This document shows positions 15,075-23,252 of a DNA stretch of 31,073 nucleotides, one piece after another. Under the pieces are notes generated by a model, which was given only the letters and a program-made list of their open reading frames with translations, was not told where the DNA came from and searched no databases. Origin of the DNA: a virus. Made by a program: the position numbers and the translations under genes. Position 1 is the stretch's first letter, and every line of letters begins with the position of its first letter. Location of the stretch: positions 1 to 31,073 of the IMG/VR virus record IMGVR_UViG_3300013233_000264, one strand, 5' to 3'.

Positions 15075-16076
15075 TTAGCCGTTGGTGATCAGGAACGCCA
15101 TTGGCACGGATTTGCGGTCAACAACCCGCGTCCAGTTCGCAGCCAATGCTAAATTAGCAATGGTCGGAGATGCGCCGGAAACAGTGGCGTTGTTGAATTT
15201 GTAGCCCAAGGGGTGAATGATCCAGCTCTTGCGCTCCCATAAAGTCTCGATGCCGCCGCCATTGCCGCCTGCGGCAGTTCGCTCGATCTCAACGGGCATT
15301 TTTGCAGCCCCCTCACCGAACCCAAACGCGCCAGCACCAAACAGGATTGAGGTGTATTTAAACCCACTCGTGACACCGGCAACAACAGGCATGGAGTCAT
15401 CAACAATGACGGCCTTGCCCAAGAATGTCGGAATTGAAATAGACCCCTCAGACGGCTTAATAAACGTGATGTCGTTGTTGTCCACCATCCGCTTGTAGAT
15501 CATCGAGTGGACGGCAATCATTGACAGGCCATCGACACCATCACCCATTGTGAACGCAGCGGCAGTGAACGCAGCGCGACTGAACACGTTTGCAGCACCG
15601 GCTGCGGCACCGTCAGCGATTGAAATATCATTAACCATGTCACCGGAATTATTTGCAATGTTGTCGGCCATTACGCCGTTGGCCGTTGAAATAATGCGGC
15701 GCTGCCACTGCTTGAGCCAATACGATCCGGTGCGTGAGGCAGTGCGGGTCATTGGATCAGCTCCGGCCAACTCGCCCTCCAAATCGGATGCTGTCCAGCC
15801 GTTGTTCAAGTTGGCAACACGGGCAATCTGCTCGCCTGCCGTCAGTTTCTGGGTTGCGCCAGTGTTTGCAGGGTTGCCGTCCGAGACATTCGCCTCGGCT
15901 GCGCCATCAAGGTCACGCCAAAATGGCAGACCAACAAGCTGGCCGCCACTGGCAGCAGTGTCGAGTGATGGATTTTTAACAATCACACCGCTCTCAACGA
16001 ATGCGGTTTTTTCGGGTGAGTTTTCGGCCTGATATGTTTTATAGACCGATGGAATAATTACATCTGTAAGAGCCAT
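15075..16076 (-). CDS. Major capsid protein, 333 aa
   Basis: The product resembles the gp13-like major capsid group (HK97 fold): ALTDVIIPSVYKTYQAENSPEK at the start, FVESGVIVKNPSLDTAASGG, LVGLPFWRDLDG, MTRTASRTGSYWLKQWQRRI, the region SMIYKRMVDNNDITFIKPS, and a C-terminal IHPLGYKFNNATVSGASPT. The gene follows the scaffold gene by 16 bases and has GAGG upstream of its ATG. Order portal, MuF, scaffold, capsid is standard. No N-terminal delta domain or protease is fused or adjacent, so a separate scaffold is probably used. Confidence 0.92.
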   Translation of the reverse strand: MALTDVIIPSVYKTYQAENSPEKTAFVESGVIVKNPSLDTAASGGQLVGLPFWRDLDGAAEANVSDGNPANTGATQKLTAGEQIARVANLNNGWTASDLEGELAGADPMTRTASRTGSYWLKQWQRRIISTANGVMADNIANNSGDMVNDISIADGAAAGAANVFSRAAFTAAAFTMGDGVDGLSMIAVHSMIYKRMVDNNDITFIKPSEGSISIPTFLGKAVIVDDSMPVVAGVTSGFKYTSILFGAGAFGFGEGAAKMPVEIERTAAGGNGGGIETLWERKSWIIHPLGYKFNNATVSGASPTIANLALAANWTRVVDRKSVPMAFLITNG

Positions 16077-16092
16077 GATATAAACCTCAAAA

Positions 16093-16770
16093 TTAGATTA
16101 GGGCGGCAAACGCCTCTGGGTTTGATTTTGCCAGAGCAACACGCTCGGCCTCGTTCATTTCTGAGAGTTTTTTGCTAGCCCCGCCAGCACCTCCCGACCC
16201 AGCAGCCCCGCCGCCTGAGCCTTTTGAAGCAGTCACCAGCGAAGCGAACTCCGCCGATGACTTGAATTCTTCCTGCAACTGTTCAACGGTTGAAATTGTT
16301 GGGTTTCCGTTCGCATCTGTAACGACAATCCCGTTATCACCAAATTTCAACCGATCAGCAATAAATCTACTGAGTATTTTTTGATTCGCGCCGTCTGAGA
16401 TTTTCGCGCTGATCTCCATCGACACCCGCGCCACTTCATTCTGAGCAGCTAAAGCGCTCGATGCTGCGGCCTGAGCCTCCATTGCTGCAATGCGCTCCTG
16501 CGCTGATTTCAATAGCGCTGCATTGTCGCCGCTTGCTCGCGCTTTTTCTTCCAGTGCGGTGCGCTCGGCTTCTTCTGCTGCGCGGCGCTTTTCGGCCTCG
16601 GCTTTTTTCTCAGCGAGAAGTTGATCCACTTTTGCTTTTAGGCCGGAATCATCGCCAGCCTGTGGAACACCATCAACAGCAAGCTGGTATTTCCCGTTTT
16701 TTTCGACATAAAGTGCCTTGATTGCATCATCGAGACCATCCAAATTATCAATTTCAAATTTCAACGCCAT
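16093..16770 (-). CDS. Capsid scaffolding protein, 225 aa
   Basis: The central third is a long charged coiled coil (LLAEKKAEAEKRRAAEEAER and on to about residue 105), as in phage scaffolds. The N-terminus is MALKFEIDNLDGLDDAIKAL. The tail has a Gly/Ser/Ala linker (about 185-205) and a small C-terminal helix (KLSEMNEAERVALAKSNPEA) that could bind capsid protein. I chose ATG 16770 because AGGGG lies about 8 bases upstream. The gene directly precedes the major capsid gene. No protease motif is visible. Confidence 0.82.
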   Translation of the reverse strand: MALKFEIDNLDGLDDAIKALYVEKNGKYQLAVDGVPQAGDDSGLKAKVDQLLAEKKAEAEKRRAAEEAERTALEEKARASGDNAALLKSAQERIAAMEAQAAASSALAAQNEVARVSMEISAKISDGANQKILSRFIADRLKFGDNGIVVTDANGNPTISTVEQLQEEFKSSAEFASLVTASKGSGGGAAGSGGAGGASKKLSEMNEAERVALAKSNPEAFAALI

Positions 16771-16863
16771 CACTGTTCCCCTAGAAAAGTGCTTTGCCGC
16801 CACTGGCAGCGAATGAACCCGCTTAATGCAGGTGGTGATTTGCAGAGCTGCCCAGCAACCCCG

Positions 16864-17925
16864 CTAAATATTTGCCCTCTCGAACGCCAACGGTTCGAGT
16901 TTTCGCATCTGATCGAGCGTCAACGGCTCGAAGTTGCGGCCTAAATTCAGTTTAGCGAACTCATCGGCGGATAATCCGCCATCGCGCATCAGTTTGGCTC
17001 TCGTGCCGCCAATAGCCTCGCTCTGGAACGCCTGTGGCTGCTTCTTTAGCCATGAGTAGTAGGTTTCATCATTGGATACATAGCCGCCCAGTGATGACCT
17101 TGTGCCACCCTTCAATGCGCTTTTTTTCACATTCGGAACAACCAGAGACCGGCAGCCAATGTGGATTGGGGGGCGAGGGCCTTCACCAATTTTAAACTCC
17201 ACATTATCCAGAGACCGGCAGCGTGTCGTTGTTCGCCCGTCAAGCGTTGACAGCCAAACGAGACCTTTAATCAGCTCTTTGTTCTCAACCCACACTGCTT
17301 CACGCGCCACGCTCGATGCGTGCTGTATAGCCGTGCGGGTGATCGCCTCAGCGTGTCGTGTCGATGCCCGTATCAACCCATCAGAGAATCTGTTTTTTCG
17401 AGTGCCGCGAATTGTTTGAACGATTTGGCTGTTACTCTGACCCTCTGAAGCACCGCGAACAATAGCACCTACGATCATGTCGGTGTCGGATTTACCCCAA
17501 TCATCAACAAAAGGCTGGAGCAATTTTCCACCATCGGAACCGCGAATAGACAGCGGTGAATCCATCAAAAGCTTGACTACCTTCGCGACCTCCACCGAAC
17601 TGATCGCCACACCGGAAACCGCTTTTTTAAGCGCTCCCAGCTCAAACTCTACCTCATAACCAGCAATCTCGGACAGTTTAGCGAAAAACTCAACCGCAAA
17701 ACCACTGTACAGCCCCGAAATTGTCGCCCTAATGCCATCAATCAGTTTTTTAAACCGACCCCTCGGCATTGATGACAGATCATCACGCCCATCAAGAGCC
17801 GACCTGATTGCAGCGTCGATTGATTTTGCAACCGACAAAAATTTGCTTGCCTCGCTCGCCTTCAACCGCTCTAAAAAAACCTGATGCCTGATCGCTGTAT
17901 CTGCCAGTTGATTTGGAACCGGCAT
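16864..17925 (-). CDS. MuF-like minor head protein, 353 aa
   Basis: This belongs to the Mu gpF / SPP1 gp7 group, which acts in head assembly and DNA entry. The core is GLVWLSTLDGRTTTRCRSLD followed by FKIGEGPRPPIHIGCRS, with Cys and His residues placed as in the family, preceded by the helix RTAIQHASSVAREAVWVEN. About 90 residues follow, with no toxin motif I can see. It shares one base with the portal stop region at 17925. About 90 bases downstream, before the scaffold, hold no evident gene. Confidence 0.88.
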   Translation of the reverse strand: MPVPNQLADTAIRHQVFLERLKASEASKFLSVAKSIDAAIRSALDGRDDLSSMPRGRFKKLIDGIRATISGLYSGFAVEFFAKLSEIAGYEVEFELGALKKAVSGVAISSVEVAKVVKLLMDSPLSIRGSDGGKLLQPFVDDWGKSDTDMIVGAIVRGASEGQSNSQIVQTIRGTRKNRFSDGLIRASTRHAEAITRTAIQHASSVAREAVWVENKELIKGLVWLSTLDGRTTTRCRSLDNVEFKIGEGPRPPIHIGCRSLVVPNVKKSALKGGTRSSLGGYVSNDETYYSWLKKQPQAFQSEAIGGTRAKLMRDGGLSADEFAKLNLGRNFEPLTLDQMRKLEPLAFERANI

Positions 17926-19334
17926 TATTCAAGCCCAAGCCCAACACCAGAAGCGTCCAGCTCGGCTTTGATTGACTCGTCGCCCTTATCACCCTCAATC
18001 AATCCGTGCTTTCGCCAGTAGTTCCACAAATCAGATTCTGGCAATTTGCCGGACTGCCACGCACCAACAAGAGCGGTAATCATCTGCGGATCAAGTGATT
18101 TGCTTGCAAACTCTCTGCTGATCTCAAACAGAATGCCACCAGGCACGCCCATAAACTCGGCCATCCATCCAAGACATTTTGTGTATGCAGCCGACACGTT
18201 GGACGCTGCGAGAGACAGTATTGAGTGCTGAACAGAATCGTTACTGTCCACCTCTGTTGCGGTTTTTGCCGCCACCGAACGCTCAATAACCCGAGCACCA
18301 AGAGAAATCATCTGCCGCTCTTTCTGATCCATAGCCTCTTTCGCCAGCGTGTTTGGTGATGCCTGTTCGATGCCGAACGCCCCATTTTTGGGGATTGGCA
18401 GCGTCACACCCGAGCCGATGGTGATTCCAGTTTTCTGCAAATGATTGCGCCATTCAACATCAAGCCCAGACATCCACGGTTGCGGTTGGCCGCAAAAATA
18501 AACCGAATCCTCATAATCTGCTGAGTTTCGATAGTGCGCCAGATTCAACAGTGCAATCGGCAGCAGCGGTGCTCTATCAATCTCGTGATCGTTGTTTTCT
18601 GCGCCGACAAACACAAACGGGATTTGATCCCAATTTGAGCCATCCGCCCTAGTTGGAGCAATAGATGACGACAAAACCCACTGTGTTTTTGCCTCGTTCA
18701 TTCGCCAAATCTCGACAAAATAAACGCCGTCAATCAGTCGCAGAACTCTAAACTGCTGCTCATCGGTGGAGCCAAACCCATCAACCACTTCATGCGACTC
18801 ACTAATGACAACTAGTGACAGTTTGGCCGACCCGCCAACCATTTCAGTTCGCCAGTTAATGATATTTTCAGCATTAACTCTAGTCGTTGTCGCCCGTATA
18901 TTGAGCAGACGTTGTGTAGCAACAGAGGTAATGCCGCTGGTCTCTGGGTAATCCACCAGCAGCCCACACCGCCCTTTGAGCAGTGTTTGGCCTAGCGTTT
19001 TCTGCGCCTGCTGGTAGATGCTTATTCCAGCGCCATCAATATCAGAGAGCGCAAAAGCTAACCCGTCAGGGATTTTTGTCTCAGGAGCCTTTCGGAATGC
19101 AGCGCCAATCAACCCCGCCAGCGTGTTGCCTGTTGCACCATAAAACACGGCTCGGAGTTTATATTGCTCATATCGCCGCCGGTTGTGATCACTGTCATCC
19201 GCCGGATTCGGCTTGGGCAGGTATGCTGTACCAGCAGCTTTAACTGCGCGCTCACCAGCAACAACATCGGCGAGCAACTTCCAATCAGCTAATACAGCCT
19301 GATAATCTGCGCGCTGGAACGAAACATCAGCCAC
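17925..19334 (-). CDS. Portal protein, DUF4055 family, 469 aa
   Basis: The portal forms the dodecameric channel at one capsid vertex and anchors terminase and tail. Recognition rests on the DUF4055 pattern: WKLLADVVAGERAVKAAGTAYLPK near the start, YKLRAVFYGATGNTLAGLIGAAF, TLLKGRCGLLVDYPE, PIALLNLAHYRNSADYEDSVYF, and ISLGARVIERS in the second half. I prefer GTG 19332-19334 (VADVSFQRADY), which has GAGG 9 bases upstream; a TTG at 19347 is possible. It overlaps the small membrane protein gene upstream by 8 bases. Confidence 0.9.
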   Translation of the reverse strand: MADVSFQRADYQAVLADWKLLADVVAGERAVKAAGTAYLPKPNPADDSDHNRRRYEQYKLRAVFYGATGNTLAGLIGAAFRKAPETKIPDGLAFALSDIDGAGISIYQQAQKTLGQTLLKGRCGLLVDYPETSGITSVATQRLLNIRATTTRVNAENIINWRTEMVGGSAKLSLVVISESHEVVDGFGSTDEQQFRVLRLIDGVYFVEIWRMNEAKTQWVLSSSIAPTRADGSNWDQIPFVFVGAENNDHEIDRAPLLPIALLNLAHYRNSADYEDSVYFCGQPQPWMSGLDVEWRNHLQKTGITIGSGVTLPIPKNGAFGIEQASPNTLAKEAMDQKERQMISLGARVIERSVAAKTATEVDSNDSVQHSILSLAASNVSAAYTKCLGWMAEFMGVPGGILFEISREFASKSLDPQMITALVGAWQSGKLPESDLWNYWRKHGLIEGDKGDESIKAELDASGVGLGLE

Positions 19335-19527
19335 GTTTTTTAGCCTCAATCATCATGCAGAACACAAACGACAAAATAGATGCCCCAACACCAACCCAAA
19401 CACCGATCACAGATGCTGCCAACTCATAACGAGTCAGTGGCGGCCTGAATCCCAAAATATAACCCGTGAACAGAATCACGGCAGACGGAGCAGTGACGGA
19501 CAGAGTGCAAACGATTTTTTTCAACAT
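19327..19527 (-). CDS. Small two-helix membrane protein, 66 aa
   Basis: Two membrane segments are clear: about residues 6-27 (VCTLSVTAPSAVILFTGYIL) and 37-60 (LAASVIGVWVGVGASILSFV), with a basic end (EAKKRG). The start is TGATG-coupled to the TerL stop, and the end overlaps the portal start. A membrane protein between terminase and portal genes is unusual; lysis genes lie elsewhere, upstream of TerS. It may be a second holin or antiholin, or a membrane accessory. I do not recognise the family. Confidence 0.75.
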   Translation of the reverse strand: MLKKIVCTLSVTAPSAVILFTGYILGFRPPLTRYELAASVIGVWVGVGASILSFVFCMMIEAKKRG

Positions 19528-20972
19528 CAAAACCCCATCCTCACATCAATCTCCATTACCTGTCTGCGGCCTGACAACACTCGATAGCGAATCTCATCAT
19601 AGCAGTGATCCTCTGAATTCGTGTCCACATCGTCAGGTTTACGTTTGTCTCTCGGCAGTACCGGCAGTGTTGATATTGCCGCCATGCAACTGTTGAAAAA
19701 ATAGATTGCCGGTTGCTCAGGGTGATCTCTGCCAGATTCACGCATTCTCGACCGAAGCAACTCAAGCCCCCCAACCCTAGACCCCGCGCTTTTGTCTGAT
19801 TTAGTCCAGTAAATACCGCACTCAGCCATCGAATCCGCGATTGTCGCAACATCAGAGCGAATTGTTCCTGAAATCTGATTATCAGCAGGGCCAGCGTGCG
19901 GCGTTGACTGAATCAATCCGCTGATGATCATTTCGGCCTCACGCCCCTTGATCCCGACAGCAATTTCAGAGGGCGATAATTTCAGCCCCTTGTTGCTGCC
20001 AATGCCATCCGACCCGTACCACTCAGCAACGCGGATCAGGGAGCCTGCTGGTGGACATATCACGCCGTTAGCGGTCTCAACCTCCGACCCGTCACACTCA
20101 GCCCACCAGCCAACAGAAAACGGGTGTGAGCTACCCCAATCGAACGACCGATCCACCCGCCAATTACTCGGGATGTTGAACGGCTCCAGTATTAGTTTAT
20201 CACTCCAAACATCATCCAGAGCGCCACCACTGACGATATTCCAATCACCTGAGAGCATCGCCTTGACCAGCGCCGGATCACCAAGGCCGCCCAATCTATC
20301 GGCGTAATCTGGATCGCTATCGGTCAATGTTGGGTTGTCTGACAGAAGAGCCGGAATGAACTGGCGCAACATGCCACCTTCATCTCGACTCATGCGCTTA
20401 ACCGACATTGGTGCAGATAGATCAACAAACGAGCGTTTGACCCAGTTGTGACCAACGCCACCGGGATTTGATCCGCTCAACACCATCGGCATTTTTCCAA
20501 TGTATTTTTCTGGTAATTTCAGCTCACCGAGGCGCGTCCTGCCACGCAAAAACCGATAAATCGACTCACTAAAATGGGTCAATTCATCAATCAGCAGCAA
20601 GTGAATTTCTGCGCCCTGATATTTAAATTTGTCTTTTTCGTGCTGGCAGTGGCTCAACCATATTTTAGAGCCATTCCAGAACTGAATATAATTTTTTGAG
20701 CCGTTGTATTTAACATGCCCCGACTCAATCCACGGCAGCAGCAGTGCGAAAAACCCACCAGCACCCTCCATGTGATTTTTATACAGATCATCACTCAAAC
20801 GGCGAAATAGATAGACCTGCAACCCACCAACCTCAAACGCCATCGTTATGGCCAGAACCCGCATTAGATGCGATTTGCCGCCACCTGCCGCGCCACCATA
20901 AAGAATCTCTGTTGCGGGGCTTAAAAACGCCTCACTCTGGCGCTCATGCAGCTCTAAATCAAGTGCCGCCAC
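19527..20972 (-). CDS. terL: Terminase large subunit, 481 aa
   Basis: This is the DNA packaging motor. The ATPase half has Walker A GGAAGGGKS at 26-34 and Walker B LLLIDE at 125-130, followed by the coupling-type SGSNPGG motif. The nuclease half has an RNase H-like start (VDRSFDWGSSHPFSVGWW) and C-terminal acidic residues (VDTNSEDHCYDEIRY). Length is at the usual lower end. The start overlaps the TerS gene by 14 bases. TerS, TerL, a small membrane protein and portal form one run. Confidence 0.94.
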   Translation of the reverse strand: MAALDLELHERQSEAFLSPATEILYGGAAGGGKSHLMRVLAITMAFEVGGLQVYLFRRLSDDLYKNHMEGAGGFFALLLPWIESGHVKYNGSKNYIQFWNGSKIWLSHCQHEKDKFKYQGAEIHLLLIDELTHFSESIYRFLRGRTRLGELKLPEKYIGKMPMVLSGSNPGGVGHNWVKRSFVDLSAPMSVKRMSRDEGGMLRQFIPALLSDNPTLTDSDPDYADRLGGLGDPALVKAMLSGDWNIVSGGALDDVWSDKLILEPFNIPSNWRVDRSFDWGSSHPFSVGWWAECDGSEVETANGVICPPAGSLIRVAEWYGSDGIGSNKGLKLSPSEIAVGIKGREAEMIISGLIQSTPHAGPADNQISGTIRSDVATIADSMAECGIYWTKSDKSAGSRVGGLELLRSRMRESGRDHPEQPAIYFFNSCMAAISTLPVLPRDKRKPDDVDTNSEDHCYDEIRYRVLSGRRQVMEIDVRMGF

Positions 20973-21336
20973 TCTTCACGACCAGATTGATTGATGGAGC
21001 AGTATTCTTGATCTCGCCCGAATGCTCGACTTCTGTTTTTTCACGCCACCCAGCCTGAGTTTTTAGATAGAAAATTGCGCTTGCTGTATCCCCATCCAGT
21101 GCCTTTGATAGCAATCCACCGCCGACATCCGAAATAGCTTTAGCTCGGCCTCGTTTATATGCCGCAAAAACCTCGGGCTGCCGCTTCTTGAGTGCCAAAA
21201 ATGTATTCTCAGCAATGCTGAAATAATCAGCTATCTGCTCCATATTCAAAACAGATGCCAATGCCTCAACCTGAGCGACCTGATCCGCATCGAAAACGAT
21301 CATCGGGCGACCGCCTTTGTCAACGCCATCACTCAT
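20959..21336 (-). CDS. terS: Terminase small subunit, 125 aa
   Basis: The small subunit recognises phage DNA and regulates the motor. The N-terminal half has the pattern KGGRPMIVFDADQVAQVEAL then LNMEQIADYFSIAENTFLAL, a helix-turn-helix seen in many TerS proteins (FKKRQPEVF-type wording), followed by GRAKAISDVGGGLLSKALDG and an oligomerisation region (AIFYLKTQAGWREK) typical of the family. I chose ATG 21336 because it overlaps the holin stop as ATGA; an upstream start at 21384 would lie deep inside the holin gene. Confidence 0.88.
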   Translation of the reverse strand: MSDGVDKGGRPMIVFDADQVAQVEALASVLNMEQIADYFSIAENTFLALKKRQPEVFAAYKRGRAKAISDVGGGLLSKALDGDTASAIFYLKTQAGWREKTEVEHSGEIKNTAPSINLVVKSGGT

Positions 21337-21662
21337 TGATTTTCTGACCCTATTTTCTGATCCAATTTTTTCTTTAGCCAGCACTCGAGCGTCATGATTG
21401 CTCTGCTGCCCATGTGCGCTGATATGCCAACAATTGCAGCGGTCATGGTTTGATTGATGTTTGCTGACTCACACATAAAAAACGTGATCACCCCAACAAA
21501 TCCGCTTATCACTATGTCGCCAACCAGCTCCCCGAGTGAAAAATGGGAGTTTTTACCCTCCCTCACTCGTCGAATGTAGTTTGCTACGCCTGCCCATGCT
21601 GATAATACAACGACCCAAATGTAGGTTATTAGTTCGTAACTGTTGGGGTCTTTTTCTGGCAT
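21333..21662 (-). CDS. LydA-like phage holin, 109 aa
   Basis: The holin makes holes in the inner membrane to time lysis. Membrane segments lie at about 9-27 (ELITYIWVVVLSAWAGVANY) and 49-66 (DIVISGFVGVITFFMCES), with a third weak one around 73-90. The signature NQTMTAAIVGISAHMGSRAI matches the LydA/holin superfamily III pattern. It is third in the late operon after endolysin and a 54-aa membrane protein. The leader carries a CCATAA hexamer repeat and only a weak ribosome site (AAG), so synthesis may be kept low. Confidence 0.85.
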   Translation of the reverse strand: MPEKDPNSYELITYIWVVVLSAWAGVANYIRRVREGKNSHFSLGELVGDIVISGFVGVITFFMCESANINQTMTAAIVGISAHMGSRAIMTLECWLKKKLDQKIGSENQ

Positions 21663-21674
21663 GATATCTTATGA

Positions 21675-21698
21675 TTATGGTTATGGTTATGGTTATGG
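21675..21698 (-). repeat. Four CCATAA hexamers in the holin leader
   Basis: Four perfect copies of TTATGG on the plus strand (CCATAA in the leftward mRNA) end 12 bases before the holin start region. They are not in an open frame with the start (a TAA intervenes). The unit resembles one hexamer of the Gly-X array (GGGTAT) but differs by one base. It may tune holin translation through length changes; this is inference. Confidence 0.9.
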
Positions 21699-21729
21699 TT
21701 TGTTAAAACTGCCATCCTTGGCGCGTTGA

Positions 21730-21894
21730 TTATGCTGTGGCTTGTTCCGGCATGAAAACACCGACCAATGCTGCCAGACCGGTGCCGACCTGAGTGATCA
21801 GTTGCAGGGTTTCGCTGTCAACATTGAAACCGAAAATACCGCAAATCATTGCGATTGAAGCCCAAGTGCTTGGCTCTTTGAAACGTGAAAACAT
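21730..21894 (-). CDS. Small membrane protein of the lysis cassette, 54 aa
   Basis: The frame starts at ATG 21892-21894 with GGAG 7 bases upstream and ends at TAA 21730-21732. The product begins MFSRFKEPSTWASIAMICGI, has a short polar turn (FNVDSETLQLI) and a second hydrophobic stretch (VGTGLAALVGVFM). This 'RFKEPSTWA' type of small protein is common next to phage endolysins and holins and may be a holin or antiholin. It lies between endolysin and LydA-like holin. Confidence 0.78.
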   Translation of the reverse strand: MFSRFKEPSTWASIAMICGIFGFNVDSETLQLITQVGTGLAALVGVFMPEQATA

Positions 21895-21912
21895 GGTGAA
21901 TCTCCAAAAATA

Positions 21913-22443
21913 TTAGTAGTAGGCCCGCTTCAACCAGCCGCGCAAAAATCTCAACTGACTCGCATCCCGGGCGGCAATGCGACGATAGACACCAGCAGCC
22001 TCGGATCGAATCGCTGGAATCAATGAAGATGGTGGAGTGGAATTGATTGCAGTAATCGACTTGGCACCGATAACACCATCGTCCTTGATGACGCAATCAC
22101 ACGCAATCAGTGCGCGCTGAATGATTTTTGCTGCTGTGCGACCTCGCATGTTGACGAAAAACGACATCGCGCGGATTGCAACACCCTCATCATTAATCTG
22201 ATCCAGATTGTAATATTCCCAGAATCGCTCTCGATAAATCTCAGTTGCCTGCCGCTTTGACAGAATACGAACATCGAATTTATTGATATGGCCATCACCA
22301 GACGTGTCGTAGCCGATCAATTTCATAAATCGCAGACTGATGCCGAATTTTGTAGCACCACCATGATCGCTCGGATCGTCTGAGTACCCGCCCTCGTGCT
22401 GATAAAGCACATCCATCGCAGCATCAAAATTAGATTCCGACAT
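21913..22443 (-). CDS. GH108 endolysin, 176 aa
   Basis: The enzyme hydrolyses peptidoglycan for host lysis. The N-terminal motif LYQHEGGYSDDPSDHGGATKF places the catalytic Glu at residue 17. A calcium-type loop, DTSGDGHINKFD (46-57), fits the EF-hand spacing; related GH108 proteins carry a similar loop. The C-terminal half is the family's peptidoglycan-binding region (GVIGAKSITAIN). There is no signal peptide, so export depends on the holin. The start has GAGG upstream. It is the first gene after the late promoter and its terminator. Confidence 0.93.
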   Translation of the reverse strand: MSESNFDAAMDVLYQHEGGYSDDPSDHGGATKFGISLRFMKLIGYDTSGDGHINKFDVRILSKRQATEIYRERFWEYYNLDQINDEGVAIRAMSFFVNMRGRTAAKIIQRALIACDCVIKDDGVIGAKSITAINSTPPSSLIPAIRSEAAGVYRRIAARDASQLRFLRGWLKRAYY

Positions 22444-22467
22444 CGTGAGACCTCAAATTTTAGACAT

Positions 22468-22495
22468 AAAAAAGCCACACTCAAAGGCGTGGCTT
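22468..22495 (-). terminator. Rho-independent terminator in the late leader
   Basis: On the leftward strand AAGCCAC, a 10-base loop and GTGGCTT form a 7-bp stem followed by a run of T (complement of A68-A73 in this line). It lies between the late promoter (22531-22559) and the endolysin start, and also after the last early gene. It should stop leftward transcription until an antiterminator acts. Confidence 0.88.
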
Positions 22496-22530
22496 GGTGT
22501 TGGTCGCTGTTTTCGGCAGCTTATGTGAAA

Positions 22531-22559
22531 ACTATACTATTGTTCCGCAAAACATGCAA
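22531..22559 (-). promoter_or_regulatory. Late promoter (pR'-like)
   Basis: Leftward TTGCAT, 17 bases, TATAGT. The transcript would start near 22524 and meet the terminator within about 30 bases, then continue into endolysin, holin and all structural genes. This arrangement, with a Q-type gene close by, is the standard late switch of lambdoid phages. Confidence 0.78.
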
Positions 22560-22601
22560 ATAATTTTTAGATCAGTCATTAGTCGCCGCCTGTTTAGTCG
22601 A

Positions 22602-22967
22602 TCACTCATCGCCACCAGGATTACAATAGCGGCAAGGGCTTGGGTTAACATCAAACCTAACTGCTCGGATCGTCGGCTCATTATTCAACAGCGCCTTCAT
22701 AACCCTATGCCTGCCATCCATTATCTCGCCATCCTCATCCAAAATAATTGGCTTGCTCAGATCTGCGGATAAAACAGCCCGCATGTGAGATACCATATCC
22801 CGCAACCGCAGATGGTCATACGAGTCTGCAACATTTAGATGATTTAGCGATATTTCCATAACCTCAAAATTTCTAGACAAAAATATCAGTCTAGCCACAC
22901 TCCATCTATGTCTGCCGATCCTGGACATTTGCCCACCGTCAATATCAACTGTTTTCTCAATAATCAT
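22602..22967 (-). CDS. Small ParB-N-like protein, 121 aa
   Basis: The C-terminal half has the ParB/sulfiredoxin-fold signature ADLSKPIILDEDGEIMDGRHR followed by a helix (VMKALLNNEPTIRAVRFDV). It lacks the helix-turn-helix and dimer domains of true ParB. A CRYC pair ends the protein (SPCRYCNPGGDE). Relatives act as nucleotide-dependent clamps or nucleases, so a DNA-linked role is possible. It is the last early gene before the late promoter. The start has GAGGTGATGCAGG upstream. Confidence 0.72.
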   Translation of the reverse strand: MIIEKTVDIDGGQMSRIGRHRWSVARLIFLSRNFEVMEISLNHLNVADSYDHLRLRDMVSHMRAVLSADLSKPIILDEDGEIMDGRHRVMKALLNNEPTIRAVRFDVNPSPCRYCNPGGDE

Positions 22968-23003
22968 CCTGCATCACCTCTATCAATTCTGCTAATAGCC
23001 TCA

Positions 23004-23252
23004 TCAGCCACTCGCCTCATCATCCCACCTCGGGTCACCTCTAAACACAATTAGGCACGCATTATCCGGCACGGGATGCGGCGGGGTCATGTATCTCTCA
23101 TTTCTCTCAACCCCGCCAGAAAAAGGCGGGGCTTTTTTGCTGGTGGTTGGCAACTCATTGCTGCGATTTCTCTCACGTCTAAAAAACAGGTGATTGACGA
23201 ACACCGATACCCATGCCAACGCCAAAATACCGACATCCAGCCAGATATTCAC
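23004..23252 (-). CDS. Small membrane-anchored protein, 82 aa
   Basis: A GTG start overlaps the Q stop (GTGA). Residues 3-24 form one membrane helix (IWLDVGILALAWVSVFVNHL), followed by a basic RRERNRS segment and a soluble tail. The middle (KKAPPFSGG) is encoded by a perfect hairpin with an adenine run, so coding and RNA structure overlap here. I do not recognise the family. An internal ATG (MTPPHPVPDN) could give a 28-residue product. Whether the full frame is used is uncertain. Confidence 0.5.
   Translation of the reverse strand: MNIWLDVGILALAWVSVFVNHLFFRRERNRSNELPTTSKKAPPFSGGVERNERYMTPPHPVPDNACLIVFRGDPRWDDEASG
23080..23138 (+). promoter_or_regulatory. Three-segment alternative hairpin with terminator
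   Basis: Segment 1 GGCGGGGT (23080-23087), segment 2 ACCCCGCC (23110-23117) and segment 3 GGCGGGG (23125-23131) can pair 1:2 or 2:3. The 2:3 hairpin is followed by CTTTTTT on the plus strand and is a strong rightward terminator; 1:2 would prevent it. On the leftward mRNA the same bases form hairpins within the 82-aa gene. I find no good rightward promoter just upstream, so the strand that uses it is unclear. Confidence 0.6.
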
